A stretch of 14,126 bases of DNA from assembly GCA_003524365.1 (NCBI GenBank), contig DQHS01000186.1, positions 1 through 14,126 on the forward strand, read 5' to 3'. Positions within the stretch are counted from its first letter, which is position 1, and each line of letters begins with the position of its first letter. Both the position numbers and the translations under genes were made by a program. This DNA comes from Cellvibrio sp. GTDB taxonomy: Bacteria; Pseudomonadota; Gammaproteobacteria; Pseudomonadales; Cellvibrionaceae. Below, in pieces: positions 5,802 through 13,239 of this stretch. The notes under the pieces are model-generated. The model made no database searches. It was not told where the DNA came from and was given only the letters and a program-made list of their open reading frames with translations.

Positions 5802-8453
5802 ATGGTTACGGGTTTCTACAATAAGGATTCGCACTCGCCCATAGCTGTAATGGTGTTGCGTATTTTTTTGCTGGCTCTGGCTTATGTTATTGCCGGACGC
5901 CTATCCCTGTTGCTGGCAATTCCGCCGGGTTTTGTCTCGGGTTTATTTCTGCCAATGGGAATTGCCTTGGGTGCGGTATTGATCTGGGGCTATTCCATGG
6001 CTATTGGTGTGTTCATCGGCTCATTACTGTTGAATATATCGGTTAGTAGCTCGCCAATCTTGTCATGGTCGGAGGTTTCACTTGCGGCAGAAATTGCCAG
6101 CGGCAGTGTACTGGCGAGCTGTACAGGTGCGCTGCTGATTCGCCGTTTTGTGGGCTTCCCCAATAGTTTGACCGACGAGCGGAAAATTTTTGCATTCTTC
6201 GCGTTGGGCGGACCAATAGCCACCAGTCTCAGTGCAACTGTTGGTGTATTGGCATTGTTTTTTAATGGTCTGATCCCGGCAAAACAAATGCTTTTTAGTT
6301 GGTGGACCTGGTGGATCGGCGATGCGATTGGCGTTTTGATCGCGACGCCTTTGGTGTGTGTATTATTTGCGGAGCCACGCCATTTTTGGCGCGGTCGTCG
6401 CTTCACCGTGGGTGTGCCTTTGGTGGTCAGTAGCTTGATCGTGGTTGCGGTGTTTGTGATGTCCAGCAACAACGAGCAAAAAAAACTGAATGATCAATTC
6501 CAGCAGCAGGCGGTTTTGGTAGCAGGGGCTGTGGATAATGGCCTGTCGTCGGTGGTGTATACCCTCGCAATACTGCGTGCGCTGTTTGTTGCCTCTGATC
6601 AGGTAACGCGCGAGGAGTTTTCAACCTATATCGATCACGTGATGGTGGAGCGGCACGGTGTTTCCGGATTTTCCTGGAACCAGCGCGTGGCTCATGATGA
6701 TCGCGTGCAATTTGAAGCACAAAAACGGGGTGAATTTGGCGAAAGTTTTTTCATTAAAGAAAAAAACGCAGCTGGTTTATTTGTGCCAGTACTGCACCGT
6801 GCTGAATATATTGTGATTGCCTATGTTGATCCCTGGCCTGAAAACGCAGTCATCCTCGGGTTTGATGTCGCATCAGATCCTGTGCGGCGCGAAGCCTTGG
6901 ATCGCGCTCGCGCCACAGGTGCATTTGCTATGACCCAGCCCGTGCAATTGTTGCAAGATGATAATACTGCCACCGGGGTTATTGTTTTTTATCCGGTTTA
7001 TGACCCGGCCGCTGTCGCTCTGGCTCCTGCGGCGCGTGAGCAGTGGTTGCTTGGTTATGCTACTGCGATTGTTCGCATCAATGATTTACTGGGTTCTGTA
7101 CTCAAGCCTTTTTCTTCCCCCGATTTCCAATTACATATTGTTGATATTTCGCAGCCGACGAATCCGCAAGTGTTTTACCGGGAGCGCGAAGCGGATATTT
7201 CTGTTTATGCACGCAGCTTGACTTTTTATCGGGAAATTACCGTGGGCGGCAGGCAGTTGTTGATAACTGTTAACCCCACAGAAAAATTTTTAGCAGAACA
7301 TGTGAGTTTACAGTCCTGGTTTGTATTGGCAGGTGGCTTGTTATTTTGCAGTTTACTTGGTGGTTTTTTATTGTTGATTAGTGGTCGCACCCAGCATATT
7401 AGTAATTTGGTTGAGCAGCGTACCAAGGAGTTAGCTGCAATTTTGGAAAATGCGGTGGAGTCTATTTTAGTGGTAGATGAGCAGGGCGTAATTCAAAAGT
7501 CCAATCCAGCTGCCGCACAATTATTTAAATATCCGTTAACGCAATTTTCGCAATTGCATATCAGTGATCTGGTGCCATCCATGCGTCGCTGCTTTGATCT
7601 TCAGAGTGATGATTTTGCGACAATGGGCTTGAGTGAGAATATTGGCCGGCGTAGTGATGGCATGGATTTAGAAATAGAGTTGAGCGTAAGCCCTGTTGCT
7701 ATCCATGAGCGGAAATTTTTTACCTTTATCATTCACGATGCTTCTGCCCGACGCAAAGTGGAACGCTTAAAAAGCGAGTTTATCGCTACAGTAAGCCATG
7801 AATTGCGTACACCCCTAACCTCAATCAAGGGTGCGCTGGGCCTTGCATTGAGCGGTCAGGTTGGCGAGCCAAAACTCAACGAACTGTTGGTAATTGCCAA
7901 TAATAATGCAGACCGTTTGGCGCGTTTGGTCAATGATATTTTAGATATAGAAAAATTGGAGTTTGGCAATTTGACATTGGAGATTGAGCGGTGCGAGGTT
8001 TATCCATTGCTGCAACAAGCCCTTTCGCAAAACCAGGGCTATGCATCACGTTATGGCGTGCATTTACAATTGAATACCCCTGCTGATCAATGTCTTAATT
8101 ACCGTGCAGATATAGATCCCCACCGTTTTTTGCAAGTCATGGCAAACCTGTTGTCCAATGCGATCAAATTCTCCTATCTGGATGGTTTGGTGCGGGTAGA
8201 TCTTAGTGTTGAAGGCGCCAATTTAAAGGTGTCGGTGATTGACCAGGGGCAGGGTATTGCCGATGATTTTCGACCACGTATTTTCCAGAAGTTTGCCCAG
8301 ATGGACTCCTCCGATAGCCGCCGTCGCGATGGTACTGGCCTTGGCTTAAGTATTACCAAAGTGATCATCGAGCGTATGGGCGGCAAGATTGACTACCATT
8401 CCAGTTTAGGCAAAGGCAGTAACTTTTACTTTACGCTCCCAATTGCTCAGTGA
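5802..8453 (+). CDS. MASE1-CHASE-PAS sensor histidine kinase
   Basis: An 883-residue inner-membrane sensor kinase. Residues ~15-225 are a polytopic MASE1-type module (start of helix 1 at VLRIFLLALAYVIAGRLSLLL; last helix ~206-222). Residues ~245-480 form a periplasmic CHASE-type ligand-binding domain (LAILRALFVAS and the VSGFSWNQRV block). A further membrane helix lies at ~505-527, then a PAS domain at ~542-650 (AILENAVESILVVDEQGVI). The HisKA segment has SHELRTP with the phospho-acceptor His666. The ATPase domain has an N-box (NLLSNAIKFS, ~782), DQGQGI (~814) and GTGLGLSI (~844). No receiver or HPt domain is fused, and no response regulator is nearby, so it is an orphan kinase. The ATG at 5802 has only a weak AGG site. 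It sits between flagellin 2 and fliD, but nothing in its own sequence ties it to motility; ligand unknown. Confidence 0.9.
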   Translation: MVTGFYNKDSHSPIAVMVLRIFLLALAYVIAGRLSLLLAIPPGFVSGLFLPMGIALGAVLIWGYSMAIGVFIGSLLLNISVSSSPILSWSEVSLAAEIASGSVLASCTGALLIRRFVGFPNSLTDERKIFAFFALGGPIATSLSATVGVLALFFNGLIPAKQMLFSWWTWWIGDAIGVLIATPLVCVLFAEPRHFWRGRRFTVGVPLVVSSLIVVAVFVMSSNNEQKKLNDQFQQQAVLVAGAVDNGLSSVVYTLAILRALFVASDQVTREEFSTYIDHVMVERHGVSGFSWNQRVAHDDRVQFEAQKRGEFGESFFIKEKNAAGLFVPVLHRAEYIVIAYVDPWPENAVILGFDVASDPVRREALDRARATGAFAMTQPVQLLQDDNTATGVIVFYPVYDPAAVALAPAAREQWLLGYATAIVRINDLLGSVLKPFSSPDFQLHIVDISQPTNPQVFYREREADISVYARSLTFYREITVGGRQLLITVNPTEKFLAEHVSLQSWFVLAGGLLFCSLLGGFLLLISGRTQHISNLVEQRTKELAAILENAVESILVVDEQGVIQKSNPAAAQLFKYPLTQFSQLHISDLVPSMRRCFDLQSDDFATMGLSENIGRRSDGMDLEIELSVSPVAIHERKFFTFIIHDASARRKVERLKSEFIATVSHELRTPLTSIKGALGLALSGQVGEPKLNELLVIANNNADRLARLVNDILDIEKLEFGNLTLEIERCEVYPLLQQALSQNQGYASRYGVHLQLNTPADQCLNYRADIDPHRFLQVMANLLSNAIKFSYLDGLVRVDLSVEGANLKVSVIDQGQGIADDFRPRIFQKFAQMDSSDSRRRDGTGLGLSITKVIIERMGGKIDYHSSLGKGSNFYFTLPIAQ

Positions 8454-8531
8454 GCATCTCATTTGCCATAAGGAGAAGTAGATTGGCGCGGTTTATGCTC
8501 AGCTTGATATAAGAGAAGATTTTCTCTAAAA

Positions 8532-8571
8532 AGCGGCAAAAGCGGCTAAAGTTTATCCATGGGTTGCCGCT
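8532..8571 (+). repeat. Repeats around the fliD promoter
   Basis: AGCGGCAA (8532-8539) and TTGCCGCT (8564-8571) form a perfect 8-bp inverted repeat whose right arm overlaps the sigma-28 -10 element of fliD. AGCGGC also recurs directly at 8541-8546. It could be an operator or a weak 3' hairpin of the kinase mRNA; no T-tract follows. Confidence 0.5.
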
Positions 8572-8573
8572 AA
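8547..8573 (+). promoter_or_regulatory. Sigma-28 (FliA) promoter of fliD
   Basis: TAAAGTTT (8547-8554, perfect), an 11-nt spacer and GCCGCTAA (8566-8573, one mismatch to GCCGATAA) make a near-consensus FliA promoter. The start would be near 8580, about 32 nt before the chosen fliD ATG, which also argues that fliD does not depend on the kinase gene for transcription. Confidence 0.88.
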
Positions 8574-8611
8574 CCTTTAGTAAGCGGTAATTCATTGGCG
8601 TGGGGGTATCC

Positions 8612-10669
8612 ATGGTGAGCGGTACATCAAGTACAACTAACAGCAATGCGTCGACGGGTTCAAGCATCATCAGTGCTTTGGGAACCGGGTCGGGTATTGA
8701 CTCCAATAAGCTGGCTGATCAGCTAACAGAAGCCAATAAAATAGTTCAGGCGGAACGCCTCACCTCTAAAAAGACGCTACTGGAGACCCAAATTTCTGAC
8801 TACGGGTTGTTGCGCAGTTCGCTTGCCAAGCTGGAAACCTCTGCTGCTGCATTGGGCAGCGCTGATACGTTCAACGCAAAAGCGCTGTCACTACCTGACA
8901 CAAAATTGCTTGGCATTACCAAGTTGGATGCAAAAGCGACCGCTGGTAGCTACCAATTAAAAGTTGAGCAGATTGCGCAGGCGCAATCCCTTAGCTCTGG
9001 TACTTATGCCTCTGCTAGTGCCTCTGTTGGTAAGGGTACGCTGACGATTCGTCTGGGTGACTGGAATGCCGGATTAACCGGTTTTGCAGTTGACTCTACC
9101 AAAACTGGCGGAACAATCACTATTGATGACACCAACAACTCGCTGACTGGTTTGCGCGATGCTATCAACAAGGCGGATATTGGTGTTTCTGCGAGCATCG
9201 TTAGCGATGGCGGCTCTTTTAAACTGTTAATGACTGCCAAAACCGGTGCTAAAAACGAAATTGAAATTACGGCCGCAGAAGATGGCGGTGCACCTGGTCT
9301 GGCGAATTTTAACTTCAACGAAACTACGCGCAATCTCACCCAGCAGCAAGAAGGCCTTGATGCTCAAATTCGCATCAATGGTTTGTTGGTTAACCGTGAA
9401 TCCAATCATGTCACTGATATTGTGGACGGATTGGAATTTGATTTGTTTGCCAGCTCCACCACTGAAACGATTAACGTTACTATTTCTGAAGATAAATCGA
9501 TTGCTGAGCAGACTATTCGGGATTTTGTCGCTGCCTACAATACTTTTAGAACCGAAGTGGAGTCGCTGGTCGGTTTTGATACCGAAGAAAAAGAATATGG
9601 CAGCTTACATCGCGACCCTTTAGCGAAGAATCTGATGCAGAGTATTCGCAACACGCTTACAGCTTCTGTTCCTGGTATAGAGGGAGTGTTTTCTACTTTG
9701 TCGGAACTCGGGATTAGAACTGAACTGAACGGCTCCCTCAAAATTGTAGAGGTAGAGGGTAATACTGGTTTTAGGGCCGCAATTGATGACAATTTTGATC
9801 GCGTGCGTGATTTGTTTGTGCCCCAAACATCGTCGTCGTCTTCAGACATTAATGTCACTAAATTCAGTGCAAAAAGCCAACCCGGTACCTACGATGTTGT
9901 GATCACACAGCAACCTAGTAAGGGGCAGCTTGCGGCCGCTAATATTCCGGTGACTTTTCCGATAGACACTACCGGTAAAGACTATAGTTTCACCGTGAAA
10001 TTAAATGGTATTGACACGGCATCAATCAGCTTACCTAGCGGTAAGAGTTATGCAACAGGCGCTGAACTTGCCGCTGATCTACAAAGTCTTATCAATTTGG
10101 ATTCCAATCTAAAAGCAGCTAAAGCAACGGTGGCTGTTAGTTTTGATGGTAGCAAACTTTCATTTTTATCAGATTCCTACGGAGCTTCCAGCAATGTTGA
10201 ATTCTCTGCCGTTGGCGCAGATATGGCAGACCTTGGGATTAGTGTAGGAGCAGGAACAGCGGGTACCGATGTGGCGGGCACGGTTGATGGCGTTGCTGCT
10301 TTCGGTTTTGGCAACGTGTTATTGCCGGCGCTAAACAGTAAGGCAGAGGGTTTAAGTTTAACAGTACAGCCTGGTGCTACTACTGGCACTATCAACTTTA
10401 CCCGCGGTTTTGCAGGGTCATTGACTAGTCTCGTAAATGATTTTTTGAAAACATCCGGGCTTATCAAAGAGCGCGAAGCGACAATCAATAAAGATATTGA
10501 GCGTGTTGAGAAAGATGAGGAGACATTGAACCGTCGCAGCGAAGCCTATCGCGCGCGCTTGATGGCACAGTTCCAAGCTATGGAATCTATTGTTCGTTCA
10601 CTCAACTCAACAGGCGATTTTTTAGATGGTATTGTAGATCGCCTGCCATTTACCTCGCAGAATGGTTAA
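8612..10669 (+). CDS. fliD: Flagellar hook-associated protein 2 (FliD, filament cap)
   Basis: FliD forms the cap that folds incoming flagellin at the filament tip. From ATG 8612 it has 685 residues. The N-terminal FliD_N region is clear: SALGTGSGIDSNKLADQL (from ~residue 22), then heptad-like sequence to ~100. AGSYQLKVEQIAQAQ (from 111) opens the first outer module, and a hook-IN-like segment follows. FliD_C starts near 250 (AQIRINGLLVNRESN), and the C-terminus (~603-685) is a long charged coiled coil typical of D0/D1. Residues ~424-590 contain a second module beginning PGTYDVVITQQPSKGQL, making the protein much longer than the roughly 470 residues of many FliD proteins. The frame can be extended to a GTG at 8600, but ATG 8612 has a GGGGG run (8602-8606) at suitable spacing and is preferred. 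Own sigma-28 promoter. Confidence 0.94.
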   Translation: MVSGTSSTTNSNASTGSSIISALGTGSGIDSNKLADQLTEANKIVQAERLTSKKTLLETQISDYGLLRSSLAKLETSAAALGSADTFNAKALSLPDTKLLGITKLDAKATAGSYQLKVEQIAQAQSLSSGTYASASASVGKGTLTIRLGDWNAGLTGFAVDSTKTGGTITIDDTNNSLTGLRDAINKADIGVSASIVSDGGSFKLLMTAKTGAKNEIEITAAEDGGAPGLANFNFNETTRNLTQQQEGLDAQIRINGLLVNRESNHVTDIVDGLEFDLFASSTTETINVTISEDKSIAEQTIRDFVAAYNTFRTEVESLVGFDTEEKEYGSLHRDPLAKNLMQSIRNTLTASVPGIEGVFSTLSELGIRTELNGSLKIVEVEGNTGFRAAIDDNFDRVRDLFVPQTSSSSSDINVTKFSAKSQPGTYDVVITQQPSKGQLAAANIPVTFPIDTTGKDYSFTVKLNGIDTASISLPSGKSYATGAELAADLQSLINLDSNLKAAKATVAVSFDGSKLSFLSDSYGASSNVEFSAVGADMADLGISVGAGTAGTDVAGTVDGVAAFGFGNVLLPALNSKAEGLSLTVQPGATTGTINFTRGFAGSLTSLVNDFLKTSGLIKEREATINKDIERVEKDEETLNRRSEAYRARLMAQFQAMESIVRSLNSTGDFLDGIVDRLPFTSQNG

Positions 10670-10708
10670 TTATTTGGTTGCCATGCGATAGACGTGGTGT
10701 TTGTGCAT

Positions 10709-10737
10709 TCCGGGGTATTTGGCCCCGGATATTATTT
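10709..10737 (+). terminator. Hairpin after fliD, probable terminator
   Basis: TCCGGGG (10709-10715) and CCCCGGA (10723-10729) form a 7-bp GC-rich stem with a 7-nt loop, followed by TATTATTT. It lies 40 bp past the fliD stop. The T-tail is interrupted, so termination may be partial. Confidence 0.55.
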
Positions 10738-10746
10738 CGAAGCTGC

Positions 10747-10775
10747 GTGACCTTTCTTCAATACTTTGCTATACC
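10747..10775 (+). promoter_or_regulatory. Candidate sigma-70 promoter of the cytidylyltransferase gene
   Basis: GTGACC (10747-10752), a 17-nt spacer and TATACC (10770-10775) each match the -35 and -10 consensus at 4 of 6 positions. The start would be near 10782, giving a leader of about 33 nt. The match is moderate; its placement between the fliD hairpin and the ribosome binding site supports it. Confidence 0.38.
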
Positions 10776-10814
10776 CTAAGTTTCATCGACGCTCGTCAGA
10801 ATGTTGGAGGGGTT

Positions 10815-11507
10815 ATGCCAAACGTATTTGCGCTTGTACCTGCTCGTGGTGGATCAAAAGGCATACTGCAAAAAAATATTGTGCCGTTGGGTGATCAACC
10901 TCTACTGGCCTATACGCTGAAGGCCGCCCGGGAATCCGGTGTTATCGATTCGATTTATGTATCTTCCGACGATGACCAGATTCTATCGGTTGCCCATTAC
11001 TATGGCGCCGAGGGCTTAAAGCGTGATCCTCACCTCGCTCGGGATGAATCCCTGATTGATCCGGTTGTTGCTGAATTTATTCACCGCATAAAACCGGCGG
11101 GTAAAGATATTATTATTTTATTGTTGCCCACATCACCTTTACGCACTGCGATTCACATTCGCGAAGCGCTGGCTGAGTTCCGCGATTTTCCGACTTGCCA
11201 CAGCCTGATTAGTGTGTGCGAGATTAATAACCAGTTGATGAAAGCCTATGTGGGGGGAGGTGAGTTCTTGCATCCACTCGCTGGCGCGCACTCGTCTTAT
11301 CTGCGGCGTCAGGATTTACCCTCGCTCTACATGCCCAATGGGGCAATTTCTATTTTCAAAGTAGATGATTTTTTGCGCGAGGAAAATATTCCGCGCACTC
11401 ACGAAATTCCTTATCTGATGTCTGAGTACGACAGTATTGATGTAGACACGCCGGAAGATTTACTTATTGCAGAACAGCGCTTGAGTAACCCACTTTTGGA
11501 AAAATAG
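10815..11507 (+). CDS. CMP-nonulosonic acid synthetase (acylneuraminate cytidylyltransferase, NeuA/LegF/PseF family)
   Basis: A 230-residue cytosolic enzyme of the family that activates sialic-acid-like sugars with CTP to CMP-sugars, the donors for flagellin, LPS or capsule glycosylation. Visible signatures are the CTP-binding loop PARGGSKGI with KN (residues 9-21), SSDDDQI (50-56), PTSPLR (105-110), RRQDLPSLYMPNGAISIF (164-181) and the C-terminal DSIDVDTPEDLLIAE (206-220). These look like sialate/legionaminate-type synthetases; whether the substrate is neuraminic, legionaminic or pseudaminic acid cannot be decided here. The frame continues upstream to 10701, but ATG 10815 is chosen: GGAGGGG (10806-10812) precedes it, the PARGGSKG motif then falls at the usual distance from the N-terminus, and the extension crosses the fliD terminator hairpin. 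It stands alone after fliD, so other pathway genes must be elsewhere; flagellin glycosylation is an inference from location. Confidence 0.86.
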   Translation: MPNVFALVPARGGSKGILQKNIVPLGDQPLLAYTLKAARESGVIDSIYVSSDDDQILSVAHYYGAEGLKRDPHLARDESLIDPVVAEFIHRIKPAGKDIIILLLPTSPLRTAIHIREALAEFRDFPTCHSLISVCEINNQLMKAYVGGGEFLHPLAGAHSSYLRRQDLPSLYMPNGAISIFKVDDFLREENIPRTHEIPYLMSEYDSIDVDTPEDLLIAEQRLSNPLLEK

Positions 11508-11542
11508 AATCGGCTCAATTTGCTCTCGTTTCCCTGACAATA

Positions 11543-11785
11543 TTACTCGTTAGACTGCCTTTCTTTGTTAAGGCGCGTCTGTAGGTTTCCCCACACTACT
11601 TCCGCATCCTGAATGGTTTCGTTGGTCGTGATTCGCGCACTGACTTCCCGAGTGATTTCCAAATGCCGAACAAAGCGCCGGCAGTTCGCACACATTAATA
11701 AATGCAAACGCATTTGCCATTTGAGCGGAGTGTTATTGTCCAGATAATCGCTGGCGATAGTGGCGACTTGTTTGCAACTTAGCAT
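11543..11785 (-). CDS. Zinc-binding anti-sigma factor
   Basis: An 80-residue soluble protein with a zinc-associated anti-sigma (ZAS-like) motif: His28-x3-Cys32-x2-Cys35 in the stretch HLLMCANCRRF, plus Cys4 as a likely extra ligand. The N-terminal half (ATIASDYLDNNTPLKWQMRLH) follows the usual pattern for such proteins. No membrane segment is present, so it would bind its sigma factor in the cytoplasm and could respond to redox or metal stress through the zinc site. The ATG lies inside the end of the upstream sigma gene (7-nt overlap, 11779-11785), with AGGAG just upstream in the sigma coding sequence. This indicates translational coupling and fixed stoichiometry. It converges on the cytidylyltransferase gene with a 35-bp gap in which I see no terminator. 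Confidence 0.85.
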   Translation of the reverse strand: MLSCKQVATIASDYLDNNTPLKWQMRLHLLMCANCRRFVRHLEITREVSARITTNETIQDAEVVWGNLQTRLNKERQSNE

Positions 11786-12486
11786 GAGCCTGTCTCCTGA
11801 TAACGGTCAATGACCTGCATGAGTGTAAGGCGGGCGCGGTGTACGAGTACTCTCACATTGACTGCACTTACGGTGAGAATGTTACAAATGTCTTCAAACG
11901 AGTGCTGTTCTATATCGCGTAATATAAATGCCGCTTTCTGAGTGGGCGGTAAGAGATTGAGCGTGCGGTTAATGCAGTGTTGCAATTGTTGCTCTTCCAA
12001 TAGCGCGTCGGGTGATTCGATATTCCATTGTGGTACGGGTTGTTGCCAGTGACCATTAGATTTGAAATGGGTGCCGTCGAGATAACTGCCCGGAGTTTCA
12101 CCATCCAACTGATCCAGCGACACTTGCCGCGACTCTTTGCGCAAACGCGCTTTTGCCTGGTTGCTAACAATCGTAAGCAACCAGGTTTTTAACGAAGAGC
12201 GGTGTTCGAAAGTGGCGATATTTTTATACACTGAAACCCAGGCCTCCTGCACTACATCGTCAGCAAAGACGTCGCCGGCAATAGCGCGCGCTATATGCAG
12301 CATCAGGGAATGATGTAGGGCAATTAATTGACGAAATGCTTGATCGTCGCCGCGAATCAATTTTGTAATTAGTTCGCTTTCATCGGTTGAGGTTGTTGTG
12401 GTCTGATTCATCCGTCTACTCGTGTTGGGCTGAGGCAAATTTCGCATATCAGTTTGCGCTAGTGGTGTCAGCTTATCACTCGTCAT
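11779..12486 (-). CDS. ECF-type RNA polymerase sigma factor
   Basis: A sigma-70 family extracytoplasmic-function sigma factor of 235 residues from the chosen ATG. Region 2 covers ~50-120: AFRQLIALHHSLMLHIAR, then FADDVVQEAWVSVYKNI and SLKTWLLTIVSNQAKARLR. Region 4 covers ~165-230: LNLLPPTQKAAFILRDIEQHS followed by the helix-turn-helix around FEDICNILTVSAVNVRVLVHRAR. The linker between them (~122-165) is rather long. Starts are uncertain: GTG 12501 (240 aa), ATG 12486 (235) and ATG 12411 (210, closest to usual ECF length) share one frame, and none has a strong ribosome binding site. 12486 is chosen as the first ATG after doxX, which ends at 12515. The doxX-sigma-anti-sigma order and overlap show an operon, with the downstream zinc protein as its regulator. 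Confidence 0.9.
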   Translation of the reverse strand: MTSDKLTPLAQTDMRNLPQPNTSRRMNQTTTTSTDESELITKLIRGDDQAFRQLIALHHSLMLHIARAIAGDVFADDVVQEAWVSVYKNIATFEHRSSLKTWLLTIVSNQAKARLRKESRQVSLDQLDGETPGSYLDGTHFKSNGHWQQPVPQWNIESPDALLEEQQLQHCINRTLNLLPPTQKAAFILRDIEQHSFEDICNILTVSAVNVRVLVHRARLTLMQVIDRYQETGSC

Positions 12487-12514
12487 AATCACTTTGTGCA
12501 CCGAATTATCTATC

Positions 12515-13150
12515 TCACAAAATGTTTTTTAATGGCAGACACTTGCGGGTTGAATAAAGGCTCAACCAGTAATCCAGGCTGTGATATTTCCCACCACCTA
12601 AACCTACCAGGGCCAACAGCATAATTAAATAAGTTGCCGCGAACTCAATGCCGTTATTGAGGATGACAAATTTTCCGCTGGCGGTGAGCCATTCATAGTT
12701 GCCATGTGCTTGCAGAATGTCGCGGGCGCGCTCCAGTTTTTCGGGTGCTGCGAGTACTTGCGCATTTGCAAAGGGGGCATTGGCATTGGCATCGGCAATC
12801 GCTTGCCAGCCGTTATCCCAATGAACACTCAGGATCGCAACTAGCATTGTGATAATGAGGGGAATGCTAATCAAGCGTGTGAGTAGCCCCAGTGTCAACA
12901 ATACTGCGCCGATAAGTTCTGCGGCCGTTGCTAATGAGGCCATTAAAAAGGGAAAAGGCAGACCCAGCCCCCAGTCGGAATTGCCAAACCAAGCGACGGT
13001 ACTCTCAAAGGAATTCAGTTTACTCATGCCTGCCATCCAGAAAATCGGAGCGAGATAAAAGCGCAGGGCAAGGCTGGCGAGATTGGAACTGCTGTTGATC
13101 AGGCTGTTATGCAGTTGATAAAGGGAGTTTACAGTTAGCATTTCAGGCAT
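12515..13150 (-). CDS. DoxX family membrane protein
   Basis: A 211-residue inner-membrane protein of the DoxX family, small four-helix proteins of poorly defined, often stress-linked function. Likely membrane helices are ~26-45 (LALRFYLAPIFWMAGMSKL), ~69-90 (LMASLATAAELIGAVLLTLG), ~94-112 (LISIPLIITMLVAILSVHW) and ~164-187 (NNGIEFAATYLIMLLALVGLG). The FYLAPIFWMAGMSKL and TAAELIGAVLLTLGL motifs are family-like. Residues ~113-160 form a polar Ala/Asn-rich insertion between helices 3 and 4. ATGs at 13150 and 13141 share the frame, both with poor ribosome binding sites. The gene is 13-28 bp upstream of the sigma gene and so heads the operon. DoxX genes recur beside ECF sigma/anti-sigma pairs with DUF692/DUF2063 genes in proteobacteria; those partners are absent here. 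Confidence 0.83.
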   Translation of the reverse strand: MPEMLTVNSLYQLHNSLINSSSNLASLALRFYLAPIFWMAGMSKLNSFESTVAWFGNSDWGLGLPFPFLMASLATAAELIGAVLLTLGLLTRLISIPLIITMLVAILSVHWDNGWQAIADANANAPFANAQVLAAPEKLERARDILQAHGNYEWLTASGKFVILNNGIEFAATYLIMLLALVGLGGGKYHSLDYWLSLYSTRKCLPLKNIL

Positions 13151-13172
13151 CCATAAGCATTAATATACTCAT

Positions 13173-13199
13173 AGATACCTGAACGATTATTTTGTTACA
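13173..13199 (-). promoter_or_regulatory. Candidate ECF-type promoter in front of doxX
   Basis: On the minus strand TGTAAC (13199-13194) is followed after 14 nt by GGTATCT (13179-13173), about 23 bp before the doxX ATG. A GTAAC-type -35 is common to promoters autoregulated by ECF sigma factors. This is pattern matching only, supported by position at the head of the operon. Confidence 0.33.
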
Positions 13200-13239
13200 A
13201 ATATTGCTGATAAGAGTTGCGCACGAACGTGAATCTTAG

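Noticed and set aside
8512..8527. AGAGAA/TTCTCT hairpin as terminator of the kinase gene
   Set aside because: Only a 6-bp AT-rich stem with no T-tract after it.
10701..10814. 38-residue N-terminal extension of the cytidylyltransferase
   Set aside because: It crosses the fliD terminator hairpin and the candidate promoter, is unlike the family N-terminus, and ATG 10815 has a strong ribosome binding site.
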